NCBI RefSeq assembly: GCF_000278215.1
Contig: NZ_JH725067.1
Location: 137,712 to 182,711 of the forward strand
Origin: Bartonella rattimassiliensis 15908
GTDB lineage: Bacteria; Pseudomonadota; Alphaproteobacteria; Rhizobiales; Rhizobiaceae
Reading direction: 5' to 3'
DNA: 45,000 nt
Position 1 is the stretch's first letter. The number at the start of each line of letters is the position of its first letter. Of this stretch, positions 1 to 9,011 are shown piece by piece. The notes under the pieces are model-generated. The model made no database searches. It had not been told where the DNA came from and saw nothing but the letters and a program-made list of their open reading frames with translations. A program made the position numbers and the translations under genes.

Positions 1-115
1 TGCGCGTCTTTCTTCAAAACTTTTCCTTCATGGAGATGTTATTTATCAGCGTAGGTTGAAGAAAGCTGGTTTTTCTGGAACGAGTTTCTCTGCTGGATTG
101 CGTCATCTTTTTTGA
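1..115 (+). CDS. C-terminal end of a probable autotransporter (5' truncated by window edge)
   Basis: The frame is open from the first base of the window to a TGA at 113-115 and encodes about 37 residues. The end reads ...FLHGDVIYQRRLKKAGFSG followed by TSFSAGLRHLF. Alternating polar and hydrophobic residues and a terminal Phe after an L-R-x-x pattern are typical of the last strands of an outer-membrane autotransporter beta-barrel, where the C-terminal Phe is read by the BAM machinery. Bartonella genomes carry many such adhesins. Only two beta-strands are visible, so this is a pattern call. A decayed recombinase C-terminus was considered and fits less well. Confidence 0.5.
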   Translation, partial: ARLSSKLFLHGDVIYQRRLKKAGFSGTSFSAGLRHLF

Positions 116-300
116 AATACACATAGTGTTTTTATATGAAAGGCAGAGGATTTTTCATCTTTTAATGTGTAAAATTTATTTTGCTTCATCAATATGGTTA
201 TTTTTTTGATCTAAAAGGTTATAATAAGTGATTTTCTAGATTTATGATTAAAGATGCTCATTCATATCCTTTCTTCCTTGTATGCGATGAGGAATTTTTC

Positions 301-699
301 TTAAATTTTTGATGTTATGAGATGGAGAAGGATTTTATTGTGAATGGGAGAAGCTTGAATGTCTTGGGTTTCATCTTTCAAAAGAGGTGCTATTGATGGT
401 TCTTGTTGGTCGTTTTTTTTCTTTATTAATTTTTGTAGATCACAAATTTTAAATCTTATGATCTTTATGCATTGTTTTGAATGTTTTTTTAGGATGTTGA
501 TTTGGGTATTTTGGTTAAATACTTTTCTTTTTAGAAAAGACAGGAGGTTACAGGTCAAATTATAATAAAAAGGCAAAGTATATTTTACTGTGTTTTTACA
601 GTTGTTTTTTCTTTTTTGCAAATGATAGAAATGATAAGTGCCAAGAGCATTTTTGATAAAGTACAGCATATTATCTTTATTGCTATAATGAGTGGACAT
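301..699 (-). CDS. Hypothetical basic 132-residue ORF inside an integrase-relic repeat
   Basis: The ORF has a very good ribosome-binding site (AAGAGGAG, four bases before ATG) and encodes a Lys/Asn-rich protein with no signal peptide, membrane segment or motif I recognise. Its start lies where the integrase reading frame would run in the repeat copy immediately upstream (about 715-900). Its segment NMLYFIKNALGTYHFYHL resembles the decayed integrase N-terminus seen in other copies (GAGLLFYK, then K-N-G-S, then KFYIIHK). It may be a new ORF arising from a decayed integrase or simply an open frame by chance. The strong Shine-Dalgarno sequence is the only argument for expression. Confidence 0.35.
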   Translation of the reverse strand: MSTHYSNKDNMLYFIKNALGTYHFYHLQKRKNNCKNTVKYTLPFYYNLTCNLLSFLKRKVFNQNTQINILKKHSKQCIKIIRFKICDLQKLIKKKNDQQEPSIAPLLKDETQDIQASPIHNKILLHLITSKI

Positions 700-714
700 C
701 TTTCTCCTCTTTTC

Positions 715-900
715 CAGCTTTCCATACTGCGCAGAATTTAATATTCAAAAGGGCTCATAAGAAGCATTTTTACTTTTTCTAATAGTTCTTCTTGATATGC
801 CAACTGCGTTTATAACGGCAAGGGTTTCATCATTTGATATAAATAGGTTTGAAATAAAAAAAATCGTAATATTCAGTTTGTTATTCAACATATAGAATGA
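715..900 (-). repeat. Dispersed repeat copy (5' part of integrase relic)
   Basis: Read on the minus strand this contains ATATGTTGAATAACAAACTG, then AATATTACGA, then AAAATGCTTCTTATGAGCCC. The same order of blocks occurs at 4385, 12305, 38290, 42540 and 43455. It is a decayed member of the family described in the findings. Confidence 0.6.
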
Positions 901-948
901 TTTGTGGGTATTTTTTATTGGGGAGGGTTATGCTTGTTGGTGTTTGGC

Positions 949-1920
949 TTAATCAGTGATATTAATTACACCGCATTCACCGTTTTCGCTGCCAAAGATG
1001 AGATTATGCCCCGTTTGATTCCAGTTGAGTGCTGAGATAGCACTTTTCCCGTAACCTTTCAGAAGAATTTCTTTCCCATCATGAAAATGTGCTGCTAAAA
1101 TTATTCCATCATTAAAGCCGATTGCTACAATTTCTTTGCTTGGGTGGCATGAGACGGTGTTAACAAGCGCATTGGCTCGTGTTCCTAGTTCTAGTGGTGT
1201 TTTTCCTATGGGGCCGTCTTTTGTATGAAAGGGCCAAACAATTGCGGCAGAGGCACCTGATGTTGCTAGCCATTTTCCTTTTGCACTCCAAGACCAGCTT
1301 TTTACTTTGTTGGGATAGCCACTCATGCGTAAATGTTGATGATCGGTAAGGCGCCAGCCATGGAGGGCATTTTCTTGCATCGTGGAAATGATATAGCGGT
1401 TGTCTGGTGAGAAGGTGACACCACAATGGGCTCCTTTCCATACTAATGTAGTTGGGGGGATTTGCGTTGAGAGCCAATGAAGGGTAACCCCATTGTAATG
1501 GGCAACGGCAAGCCGCAAACCTTTGGGAGCAAAAGCAAGACCTTCTACACTGTGTTCATGAAGTAGCTCTTGCTGCTCTTTTTCGACATGTGCCCATGCG
1601 ATACGTGAGGAAGAAAAGGCAAAAACTTTTTGTGGTCCAAAAGTAACGTTGTTGATCCACTTACGGTCTCTTTGTTCGAGTAATTCTGTACACCCATCTG
1701 CTGTTGTTTGACAAATTTTGCCATCTTCTCCACCAGTGATGATGGCTGTGTTATCAGGGGAAAAATGGCTTGAAATTATTCCTTGGTGTACATCAAGAAT
1801 TTCGGCAGCGGGGGTTAAAATAACAATGAAGCCTTCTGCGGAAACAAAGGCTGGTTTGTTGCCTATAAAACCGCAGGAAAGGCAGTAGCTTTGGAGATCG
1901 TAATCGGTAATATTTGGCAT
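949..1920 (-). CDS. WD40-repeat protein, last gene of the CobW operon
   Basis: A 323-residue protein with degenerate WD40/beta-propeller repeats, for example SPDNTAIITGGEDGKI, SPDNRYIISTMQENALHGW, SAKGKWLATSGASAAIVW and GHNLIFGSENGECGVI. Such propellers act as protein-binding scaffolds; there is no catalytic motif and no signal peptide, so it is probably cytoplasmic. I chose the ATG at 1920, 11 bases after the TAA of the upstream GTPase gene; an upstream TTG at 1941 would overlap that gene. The same-strand order creatininase-GTPase-WD40 with gaps of 12 and 11 bases indicates one transcript. A WD40 gene beside a COG0523 GTPase is, to my knowledge, a recurring pair in Rhizobiales. The molecular role is unknown. 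Confidence 0.85.
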   Translation of the reverse strand: MPNITDYDLQSYCLSCGFIGNKPAFVSAEGFIVILTPAAEILDVHQGIISSHFSPDNTAIITGGEDGKICQTTADGCTELLEQRDRKWINNVTFGPQKVFAFSSSRIAWAHVEKEQQELLHEHSVEGLAFAPKGLRLAVAHYNGVTLHWLSTQIPPTTLVWKGAHCGVTFSPDNRYIISTMQENALHGWRLTDHQHLRMSGYPNKVKSWSWSAKGKWLATSGASAAIVWPFHTKDGPIGKTPLELGTRANALVNTVSCHPSKEIVAIGFNDGIILAAHFHDGKEILLKGYGKSAISALNWNQTGHNLIFGSENGECGVINITD

Positions 1921-1931
1921 TGTTACTCGCT

Positions 1932-2981
1932 TTATGCACAATTTTCAAAACCCGTTTTCAGTTTTTCACCATCAAGCGTGCGGCCGATAAAAACAAGTCG
2001 ACTTTCACGTTTTTCATCTGCACGCCATGGACGTTGATGTTGTCCATCAAGAATCATATGGATGCCTTGGATGACATAACGATCATCATCTCCTTGAAAG
2101 GCGATAATACCCTTTAATCGCAAAATATCAGGACCTTGTTGTTGCGTAACATATTGAATCCATGGAAAAAACTTTTCTGGTTGAAGAACACCTGTTTTTA
2201 AACTCACAGAAGTAATGGTCAGGTCATGCATGGTGGATACAGGGTGATGTTCATGATCATGTGTGCAGTCAGGACTACAGACATGATCTGAATGGTGATG
2301 GTTGTTGTCTGAGTGCTGATGGTCGAGAAAATGAGGATCATTTTCTAAAATGCGTTGGAGATCAAAAGAACCACGATTGAGGAGCTTTTCAAGAGGGATA
2401 TTGGCACGCTCTGTTTCATAAAGAATGGCATGAGGATTAATGGCAAGAATGAGTGATCGGACATGGGCGTGTTCCTGGGTATTGACAAGATCAATCTTAT
2501 TTAAAAGAATGATATCAGAGAAAGCAATTTGCTCTTCAGCTTCATGGCTCTTTTTCAGTTGGGATGGCAAATGTTGTGCATCAACAACTGCTATAATGCT
2601 GTCGAGAGTCGTTTTTTCTTGAACAGTGTTATCCATGAAAAAAGTTTGTGCAACGGGAATGGGATCTGCAAGTCCTGTTGTTTCTATAATGATAGCATCA
2701 AATCGGTGAGAGCGTTGCATCAGGCTTTCCATAATACGAATAAGATCACCGCGCACAGTGCAGCAAACACAGCCATTATTCATTTCGTAAATTTCTTCAT
2801 CTGATTCAATAATGAGGTCATTATCAATACCAATTTCGCCAAATTCATTGACGATGACGGCATAGCGCTTGCCATGGTTTTCGCTAAGAATGCGATTGAG
2901 AAGGGTGGTTTTTCCTGAACCAAGATAACCGGTAAGAACTGTAACAGGAAGTTTTGTGGGGTTATTTTGTGTCTTTTCCAT
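1932..2981 (-). CDS. CobW/COG0523-family metal-chaperone GTPase
   Basis: 349 residues. It has a G1/Walker A motif GYLGSGKT (residues 18-25), a conserved metal-binding CVCC (71-74), Walker B ETTGLADP (100-107), the G4 motif NKID (161-164), a His-rich linker with many HH and HxH pairs plus CSPDC (about 215-245), and the CobW C-terminal domain. This family couples GTP hydrolysis to delivery of zinc or another metal to client enzymes. The His/Cys linker suggests zinc handling but does not prove it. The next gene upstream encodes a creatininase-like metallohydrolase, a plausible client. True CobW of cobalamin synthesis is unlikely because no cobalamin genes are nearby. Confidence 0.9.
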   Translation of the reverse strand: MEKTQNNPTKLPVTVLTGYLGSGKTTLLNRILSENHGKRYAVIVNEFGEIGIDNDLIIESDEEIYEMNNGCVCCTVRGDLIRIMESLMQRSHRFDAIIIETTGLADPIPVAQTFFMDNTVQEKTTLDSIIAVVDAQHLPSQLKKSHEAEEQIAFSDIILLNKIDLVNTQEHAHVRSLILAINPHAILYETERANIPLEKLLNRGSFDLQRILENDPHFLDHQHSDNNHHHSDHVCSPDCTHDHEHHPVSTMHDLTITSVSLKTGVLQPEKFFPWIQYVTQQQGPDILRLKGIIAFQGDDDRYVIQGIHMILDGQHQRPWRADEKRESRLVFIGRTLDGEKLKTGFENCA

Positions 2982-2993
2982 AAGGGCTACCTT

Positions 2994-3737
2994 TTATTGT
3001 AATGCATTTATTTTAAATCGATTGATATCATCAAGTAAATCACGAAGCTGAGATAGAACATGAGCAAAAATTGCTTCACCGGCTTGTGATGTTGCTTGGC
3101 TTGCATTGCCTGCTGCCCCTTGTTTGTTCAAATCACGCATTTTCCATCCAAAGGCGTGAGGACCATAAGCGCGTAAATACCGATAATGAGCAATCATATC
3201 AGCTTGCTTATTATGAAAATTTTTAGCTTTTTCCATATGGACTTTTTCTGGTGCTAAATAGAGCATGAGGGAGGTTTCTATAAAGCCTCCATGAATATCA
3301 AGATGTTGTTGAGGTGGCTCTATAAAACCTTGTGGGAGACCAAAACGACTCCAGCTTGTTGCAACCGCAAGCATTGAAAAACGTTTCCGTAATTCGGTAA
3401 TAACAATGCTCATTAAAGGTGAGTTTCCTCCATGAGCATTAAGAAGAAGAAAACGTTTTATCCCTTTATGATAGCAGTTTTCACCAATCTTTATCCATCG
3501 TTCGATAGCATCAGAAAAGTTGAGGGTTTTAGTGCCCGTAATATCCATATGTTCAACAGAATAACCAATCTTTTCAACTGGTAAAAGTGCGATAGAGAAT
3601 TGTTCTTTCGTTTGTAAGGTGAGGGCTTTTGCAAAAGCTTCGGCAATAATCCAGTCGGTTTCAAAAGGAAGGTGCTCTCCGTGATATTCGTGTGCACCCA
3701 AAGGTAGAAGAGCGAGAAAAGGCGTGTTAGATACCAT
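2994..3737 (-). CDS. Creatininase-family metal-dependent amidohydrolase
   Basis: 247 residues with the creatininase-fold signatures: GAHEYHGEHLPFETDW (metal ligands E17, H19 and D28 in the family pattern), NAHGGN at 100-105 and HGGFIETS at 149-156. Family members use two Zn or Mn ions to open cyclic amides or hydrolyse formamides, as in creatininase, FAPy deformylase and MftE. The substrate here cannot be told. The N-terminus is slightly short for the family, but an in-frame TAA lies two codons before the ATG, so this start is fixed. It is the first gene of the operon with the GTPase and WD40 genes, suggesting the GTPase metallates this enzyme. Confidence 0.85.
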   Translation of the reverse strand: MVSNTPFLALLPLGAHEYHGEHLPFETDWIIAEAFAKALTLQTKEQFSIALLPVEKIGYSVEHMDITGTKTLNFSDAIERWIKIGENCYHKGIKRFLLLNAHGGNSPLMSIVITELRKRFSMLAVATSWSRFGLPQGFIEPPQQHLDIHGGFIETSLMLYLAPEKVHMEKAKNFHNKQADMIAHYRYLRAYGPHAFGWKMRDLNKQGAAGNASQATSQAGEAIFAHVLSQLRDLLDDINRFKINALQ

Positions 3738-4384
3738 AAATTATTGCCCAAAAGAGAAGTTAATACAGACAAAGTGATTAAAGGTGCTGTCACTTTAATC
3801 TATCTATAAGAGAAACGCAAATAGGCGGATTTTTATAGCACAGAGAGATGTTATAAAAAATGAGAGCTTTCTTAAAAATAGTGAAGGTTTTATTGAGATA
3901 AGCTAATATAGTCTTTGATATAAGGTGTAGTGATCAATTCTAAAGATAGTTCTCTTTTGTAAGAATTTTTGATGCGTCTTTTTGTTTTTTATCAGTAAAT
4001 ATTTAGGAAGATTAAATAGTTTACATTATGACATCATCGAATGAAAAATAATTCTTTTTATTATATCTAAAAAAGTAAGTTTAGATGAAGTTTAATAGTC
4101 TTTTTTCTGTTATAAAGCTAGGATAATCAAAGAATTTCTGTTGTAGCGAAGGTTACGAGGGCACAGATTTGGATTTCAGTCAGGATTTTTGCATTCTTAA
4201 TTCAAGTTCACGTAGACAGCTTATAAAAAAAATAGAAATGTTTGTAACAAAAGGATAAAAATATTTGTTCACTCATTTTACTTTGAACAGTGTCTTAACA
4301 GGTTTTAGTGTTCATGAAAGAAATGAATGTAATGAAAGGAATTTATATGAGATGAAATCGCGTAATGACAATATATTTTAGAGT
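3738..4384. other. Spacer without recognisable genes
   Basis: A+T-rich and with stops in all frames. A half-site-like GATGTTATA near 3848 precedes the creatininase operon, but I could not find a second half. Nothing else is supported. Confidence 0.5.
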
Positions 4385-4665
4385 ATTTATTTTTTCATGT
4401 TGAACGAGGGTCTCGAATATCGTAATATTTCCTTATTCCAAATTTTCTTCATGTTGAGTCAATAAAAATCATGTCTTTTGCACATCATAAACGGATTAGC
4501 TGCGTGGAGTGGAGTTGTAAAAGAAAGACATGCTAAATTATCTCAAGTGCTAAGGTTGGTTTGCAACATTGAACTTTAGCGAAGTGTATAATGGTGCAGG
4601 ATTGCTCTTTTATTAAGTTTAAAAATGGGAGCTTCTATAAATTTTATATTATTCATAAGGATAAA
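4385..4665 (+). repeat. Dispersed repeat copy with integrase N-terminal relic
   Basis: It contains CATGTTGAACGAGGGTCTCG, then AATATCGTAAT, then TTCATGTTGAGTCAAT. Further on are the decayed integrase frames YNGAGLLFY (near 4600) and KFKNGSFYKFYIIHKDK (near 4620-4660), separated by a frameshift. The order and spacing match the other family members. Confidence 0.7.
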
Positions 4666-4756
4666 GTATCTTTGTATCTAGGGCTTTCACACAATAAGAA
4701 AAATGATAAATTATATATAAAAATCAACAAAATAAATTTAAAACAATAGAGGGGAG

Positions 4757-6088
4757 TTATGCATGAATGGGAAGAGTCTTAAGTAAAAGGTCTTGTTTAG
4801 CGCGAAGGCGTGCAATCCACTGATCTTCACGAATAGCAGTATTATGTATTGTAATGAGTTCATTTTTTTTAATTTTAGCTGTCACCGTTGCTTTTTCCAA
4901 AAGTCCACAAGGTATAGCTTGGTGTTCGCAAGCCTCTGTACGGCTCATTAACCAAGAACGATAAGTATAGAGACCGATAAAATCTAACTGATCGCCTGGT
5001 TGTAAATCTTTTTTCGCAACAGCACAGACTTCTGCTACGGGACGGTTAAGGGGAACCATATCTTTTTTGCCATAAAGCATAATGCGTGCGCAAGTGAGAG
5101 GCACTTCCATTGCTGTTAAATGATAGGGGCGATGAAAGGTGAAATAAGGTCCCTGACCAATTTTTAAATCTTCCATACGTTCGCGTAAACGTGGATGTGC
5201 TATTTCTGCAATGACAAAGACACCTGGGGACACACCTTTACCTATTGAATAATCCACAACACCATATTTCTGCAAAATTCCCCCATACTGTTTCGGGATA
5301 AGCACTTTGTTTAAATCTTGCAGCGTCGCTTGCGGTCCATGCATTCCTGGGCAATCAGGGAGAAGGCCAGTAGCATTGGCAATTGCTGCCATTTCAACCA
5401 TCGTTTTGGAACCATCAATAAATTCAACCAACATACGCACATTCATATTACGACGGCGTGCTTCCTCTTCGTAAGCATCAGGTGTAGCATCAAAGAGTAG
5501 AGGATTATTTTTCCCTTTACCCGCTGCAACAATTTTATGTCCAAGAGCTGAAACAAATTCAATGAGCTCCATGCAAGAAGTGGGTTCATCACCGGCACCA
5601 AGAGTATAAATAAGCCCTCGTTTTTCTGCTTCATGTTTCAAATAAACACCAATCGTAACATCTGCTTCAACATTCATCATGACAAGATGTTTGTTATTCT
5701 CAAGCGCTTTTAAGCCAATTTCTGCTCCCACTTCAGGATAGCCTGTTGCATCAATAATGATATCAATTTGTTCATGGCGCAAAACAAGGTCAATATCATC
5801 TGTTGCTGCAATCAAACCTTTTTCAATACTTTGTGTGAGAGCATGAGTATTTTCAACTTCACAGACATGTCCATCTTCGCCATAAGCTAGCATAGCAGCA
5901 TCAAAAATACGTGATGGCGTTCTAGTGGCTACTGCAGCGACCCTTATACCATTCATCTGTGCGGTACTTGATAATAAATCTGTACCCATCTCACCACAAC
6001 CAATCAATCCAATACGGATGGGGGGATGGTTTTCTGCACGCTGCTTCAAATCATGCGCTAAACCTGTTAGGTTCACATTGCTTGCCAT
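4757..6088 (-). CDS. NAD(P)-dependent oxidoreductase with C-terminal SAF domain
   Basis: 443 residues. The N-terminus is a Rossmann domain (IRIGLIGCGEMG, about residues 24-35) of the homoserine-dehydrogenase-like type, followed by IDIIIDATGYPEVG and the central block LGAGDEPTSCMELIEF. The C-terminal 100 residues or so form a SAF-like domain (VAKKDLQPGDQLDFIGLYTYR). Proteins of this architecture include sugar-acid oxidoreductases such as those of apionate breakdown, but the substrate here is not readable and no kinase, aldolase or transporter is adjacent. It is divergent from the MaoC gene across a 164-base intergenic region with a strong inverted repeat. No disruption is visible. Confidence 0.8.
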   Translation of the reverse strand: MASNVNLTGLAHDLKQRAENHPPIRIGLIGCGEMGTDLLSSTAQMNGIRVAAVATRTPSRIFDAAMLAYGEDGHVCEVENTHALTQSIEKGLIAATDDIDLVLRHEQIDIIIDATGYPEVGAEIGLKALENNKHLVMMNVEADVTIGVYLKHEAEKRGLIYTLGAGDEPTSCMELIEFVSALGHKIVAAGKGKNNPLLFDATPDAYEEEARRRNMNVRMLVEFIDGSKTMVEMAAIANATGLLPDCPGMHGPQATLQDLNKVLIPKQYGGILQKYGVVDYSIGKGVSPGVFVIAEIAHPRLRERMEDLKIGQGPYFTFHRPYHLTAMEVPLTCARIMLYGKKDMVPLNRPVAEVCAVAKKDLQPGDQLDFIGLYTYRSWLMSRTEACEHQAIPCGLLEKATVTAKIKKNELITIHNTAIREDQWIARLRAKQDLLLKTLPIHA

Positions 6089-6196
6089 TCTTTTTTCCCA
6101 TTTGAAAATTATTCTGCTAGAAAAGTTTTCTTATTCATAAAACGTATTTGTTTTTAAGACAATTAATCTTTTATTCTTGATGCTCTAATCAATGGC

Positions 6197-6234
6197 TTTT
6201 ATAAAAGCAAGCGCAATGCTTTGCTTTTATAAAA
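6197..6234. promoter_or_regulatory. 14-bp perfect inverted repeat in the divergent promoter region
   Basis: TTTTATAAAAGCAA (6197-6210) and its exact reverse complement TTGCTTTTATAAAA (6221-6234) flank a 10-base spacer, 18 bases before the MaoC start codon. The outer TTTTATAAAA is itself palindromic. It could be an operator for a dimeric repressor serving both divergent genes or a 5'-UTR hairpin. It lacks a U-tract after the stem, so a terminator is less likely. Confidence 0.55.
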
Positions 6235-6252
6235 TAAAATGGGAATAGCGTT

Positions 6253-6732
6253 ATGCAGCAGAAAATAGCAGTACAGGATGTCACCAGTTTTATTGGTAAA
6301 GAAGTGGGATTATCGGAATGGCGTCTTATTACACAAGATATGATTAATCAGTTTGCATGCGCTACAGATGATCATCAATGGATACATGTTGATGAGGAAA
6401 GGGCTAAAAAGACGCCTTTTGGTGGCACGATTGCGCATGGTTTTTTAACATTATCGCTTTTATCTACACTTGCTTATGAAGCTCTTCCAGAGTTGGAAGG
6501 GACAAAAATGAAAATTAATTATGGATTCAATAAAGTGCGTTTTATGAGTCCTGTGAAAACAGGAATACGGGTCCGTGCGCGTTTTGTGTTAGATGATGCA
6601 GAAATTCGCCCTTCTGGTCGCGTAGTTTTCCATTATGGAGCTACAATGGAAATTGAACAGTGTAAAAAACCTGCTCTTACTGCTCAATGGCTTATTGTTG
6701 CTATGGTGGAAGAGAAATCTCCCGATATCTAG
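6253..6732 (+). CDS. MaoC-like (R)-specific enoyl-CoA hydratase family protein
   Basis: 159 residues forming a single hot-dog domain. The hydratase-2 active-site region is visible as ATDDHQWIHVDEERAK and then FGGTIAHGFLTLSLLS, in which the Asp and His pair of the family lie. Members hydrate trans-2-enoyl-CoA to (R)-3-hydroxyacyl-CoA, and NodN-like members have undefined roles. The length is normal for a stand-alone MaoC protein. The start ATG at 6253 follows GGGAAT at moderate spacing. No thiolase, reductase or PHA gene is adjacent, so the pathway is unassigned. Confidence 0.85.
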   Translation: MQQKIAVQDVTSFIGKEVGLSEWRLITQDMINQFACATDDHQWIHVDEERAKKTPFGGTIAHGFLTLSLLSTLAYEALPELEGTKMKINYGFNKVRFMSPVKTGIRVRARFVLDDAEIRPSGRVVFHYGATMEIEQCKKPALTAQWLIVAMVEEKSPDI

Positions 6733-6914
6733 CTTATTTGAGTGCTTTATTTTATAAAATTTTTGTACAATTTTTCAAGAGTTTCTTCGATGATAACATT
6801 GAGAATGATTAATGGGAGGATGGTTATGGTAGAGGTATTACAACGTTGATAATCGTAGCAGGTTTCTTTATCTTCTAAATCATTTTGATGGAGGCGAGGG
6901 CTGAAGAAAATCCT

Positions 6915-7050
6915 GATCAATATATTAATTGATCATTTCCATGTTGACACAGAACCTCGAATATTGCAAGCTTTCTATTTCATCCTTTTTATATTAAAGC
7001 AATTCAAACTATTGGTTTACCTGTTACAAACAGGGCTTATATGGGTAAAG
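6915..7050 (+). repeat. Dispersed repeat copy (5' block)
   Basis: It contains CCATGTTGACACAGAACCTC, then GAATATTGCAAG, then TTACAAACAGGGCTTATATG, which line up with TTACAAGCGGGATTAGCGTA of the copy at 43455. It is followed by a convergent relic on the other strand. Confidence 0.55.
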
Positions 7051-7164
7051 CCATTTAAGAAAAGAAGAAAGATGCTTGGCACTATTTGTGGAATCTCTGA
7101 AATAGGAAAACAACCTAATTGGGAGAGAATGTAAAGTTGAAAACCAATCCCCAGTATTGCCATC

Positions 7165-7335
7165 ATGCTTTAATGGTATCCATATCCCTCATGCAAAATA
7201 GAATGCTTCAAATGGAGTATACTTGTGTTGCTAATTTACGCGCTTGTTTTAAAGAAATATTTCTCAAGCTTCTCAAACAACCCATTTGGCCACAGTGTTT
7301 GTGAAGGGTATAACGATAAAGTCCACTAGTATTCC
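7165..7335 (-). pseudogene. P4-type tyrosine integrase relic, N-terminal domain
   Basis: The minus-strand translation gives RYTLHKHCGQMGCLRS, then LRNISLKQARKLATQVYSI, a stop, then SILFCMRDMDTIKA. This is the classic N-terminal block of P4-family integrases (pattern RYTIHGRRREMGLG, then SL-x-x-AR, then L-x-x-G-x-DPI-x-x-R). It carries stops and is truncated on both sides, so it is a relic. The plus-strand 61-residue frame over it is a shadow. Confidence 0.7.
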
Positions 7336-7740
7336 TATAACTTTCAGATTCTTGCTGCTGTACTCAAAAGCTTTCTGTATGCAATCAAGGTTGTCCTCAA
7401 ACTCCAGCTTATCTCAATACCAATAATGGTGGAAAATGTTTAAACTTTATCGGTGTTAGCATACAGGTTGATTGGTGTTAATACTAGAAGGTTTTGCAGG
7501 TTAAGATGAGATACAAAATATCGTTGACAGAACTTAAGGGCGGAGTAGTCTTTACAGTGATTTGGTTCTCTTTGTTTCTCTTGAAATTATAATGCTTTCA
7601 TCAAAAAAATTGCTCACAGTTTTTCACCTCCTGTGTTGAACAAATAAGATATATCACGACAAGCATAATGAAGTAGATTTAAGGTTATAGAAAAACTGTA
7701 TATATCATAATTTATCAGGATAATGGATTGTTGCAATCGT
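7336..7740. other. Decayed spacer upstream of the accessory operon
   Basis: No open frame or family was recognised. It is probably degraded mobile-element DNA, given the relics on both sides. Confidence 0.4.
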
Positions 7741-7744
7741 ACGT

Positions 7745-7845
7745 TTTTTTATATATATCGCCGCTGGATATGAAAATGAACGAAGCTTTAATTTTCTTGC
7801 TGCTAACTTGATGCTAAGTGGTGGGGAGCAAGAATAAGCGGTGTT
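7745..7845 (+). pseudogene. Possible IS5-type transposase C-terminal relic
   Basis: The frame reads IAAGYENERSFNFLAANLML and ends in a TAA near 7838. This resembles the C-terminal pattern of IS5-family transposases (R-I-A-T-R-Y-D/E-K, then S-F, then L-A). Only about 20 residues support this, so it is tentative. Confidence 0.3.
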
Positions 7846-7923
7846 ATTATTCGTATTTCCCATCTATAGTTTCAAAAGCATTATAGATGATGAATTTCCA
7901 AACCACCAATTTTGAGGGCTACT

Positions 7924-8988
7924 GTGTTAGCTACATTACCTAAAGATATACGCTCTTTAATAATACAAGCGCCTATGGCTGGTGTATCGACGCCTGAGAT
8001 GGCGGCTGCCGTATCTAATTCTGGTGCGGTTGGTTCGATAGCTATTGGCGGGTTGGGGCCGGATGAAGCAGTTTTGTTAATTCAAAAAACGAAAACACTA
8101 ACTGATCGGCCATTTAATATTAATCTTTTTTGTCATGATCCTTTTTTGTCTGTGGATACAGCAAAGGATACTCATTGGCGAACTAAGCTAAACGATCATT
8201 TTTTAGGTGGGGAATCGATACTAAATACTCCTCTTAAAAATATATACGCTTCTATTAAAAATAATAAGGCTTTAGCTATGGCTGTCGCTGCACAAGCCCC
8301 TGATATTATTAGCTTTCATTTTGGTGTCCCTGATGATGATATCATTGACATCTTTCGACAGACCGGTGCTAAACTGATGGCTACTGCAACTTGTCTTGAG
8401 GAGGGGAAAGAAATTGCAGTCAGGGGTTTGGATGCGATAATTGCTCAAGGCTTTGAGGCAGGGGGACACCGAGGGCAATTTAATCTTTCACAATTCGACG
8501 AGAAGTTATCAACGCACGTCTTGACTCGGCTTTTGGCCCAGCACTTGTCACTTCCGATAATTGCTGCGGGTGGTATAATGACTGGGGCTGATATAGCGAG
8601 CGTTATGCTCATGGGTGCTCAGGGAGTACAATTAGGGAGTGCCTTTATAGGCTGTAGCGAAAGCGGTGCGAGTCATTGTCATAAAAATCTTTTGCAGTCT
8701 GATAAATCCATACCAACCGTTTTGACGCGAGCTATTTCCGGGCGGCCTGCGCGGTCAATAATGACGCCGTTTGTCCAATGGGCGATGAGTATTACTGATA
8801 AGGATATTCCGGAGTATCCTTACGGTTATGATGCCTTCAAGCAGCTGCAAAAAAGTATGCTCTTACGAGAAGATCTTGATATAGGCCCTTTTTGGGCGGG
8901 GCAAAGTGCTTTCTTGACGCGTTTTATTCCGGCAGGACAAATTATCGTAGAGTTAGAAAATGAGTATACTCGCTATATACAGGGCTAA
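7924..8988 (+). CDS. Nitronate monooxygenase / 2-nitropropane dioxygenase family flavoenzyme
   Basis: 354 residues from a GTG at 7924, which has a GAGG six bases upstream; a TTG at 7912 is the alternative. The FMN-dependent TIM-barrel signatures are present: IIQAPMAGVSTPEMAAAV at the N-terminus, GFEAGGHRGQF with the catalytic-type His182, PIIAAGGIMTGADIASVM, and GAQGVQLGSAFIGC with phosphate-binding glycines. Class I enzymes oxidise alkyl nitronates such as propionate-3-nitronate to a carbonyl and nitrite, and some family members act on other substrates. It is the first gene of an apparent operon, with 23 bases to the transporter gene. It is intact, in contrast to its decayed surroundings, which suggests selection. 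Confidence 0.85.
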   Translation: MLATLPKDIRSLIIQAPMAGVSTPEMAAAVSNSGAVGSIAIGGLGPDEAVLLIQKTKTLTDRPFNINLFCHDPFLSVDTAKDTHWRTKLNDHFLGGESILNTPLKNIYASIKNNKALAMAVAAQAPDIISFHFGVPDDDIIDIFRQTGAKLMATATCLEEGKEIAVRGLDAIIAQGFEAGGHRGQFNLSQFDEKLSTHVLTRLLAQHLSLPIIAAGGIMTGADIASVMLMGAQGVQLGSAFIGCSESGASHCHKNLLQSDKSIPTVLTRAISGRPARSIMTPFVQWAMSITDKDIPEYPYGYDAFKQLQKSMLLREDLDIGPFWAGQSAFLTRFIPAGQIIVELENEYTRYIQG

Positions 8989-9011
8989 GAAAAAATGAGT
9001 CTAAAGCTGAT

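Noticed and set aside
2..115. Tyrosine recombinase C-terminus reading for the left-edge fragment
   Set aside because: SAGLRHLF looked like the HxLR box at first, but alternating beta-strand pattern and terminal Phe fit an autotransporter barrel better.
3840..3865. Possible Zur box upstream of the creatininase operon
   Set aside because: Only one half-site-like GATGTTATA is present, with no matching second half.
7119..7304. 61-codon plus-strand frame
   Set aside because: It lies opposite the integrase relic whose minus-strand frame is clearly recognisable; it is a shadow.
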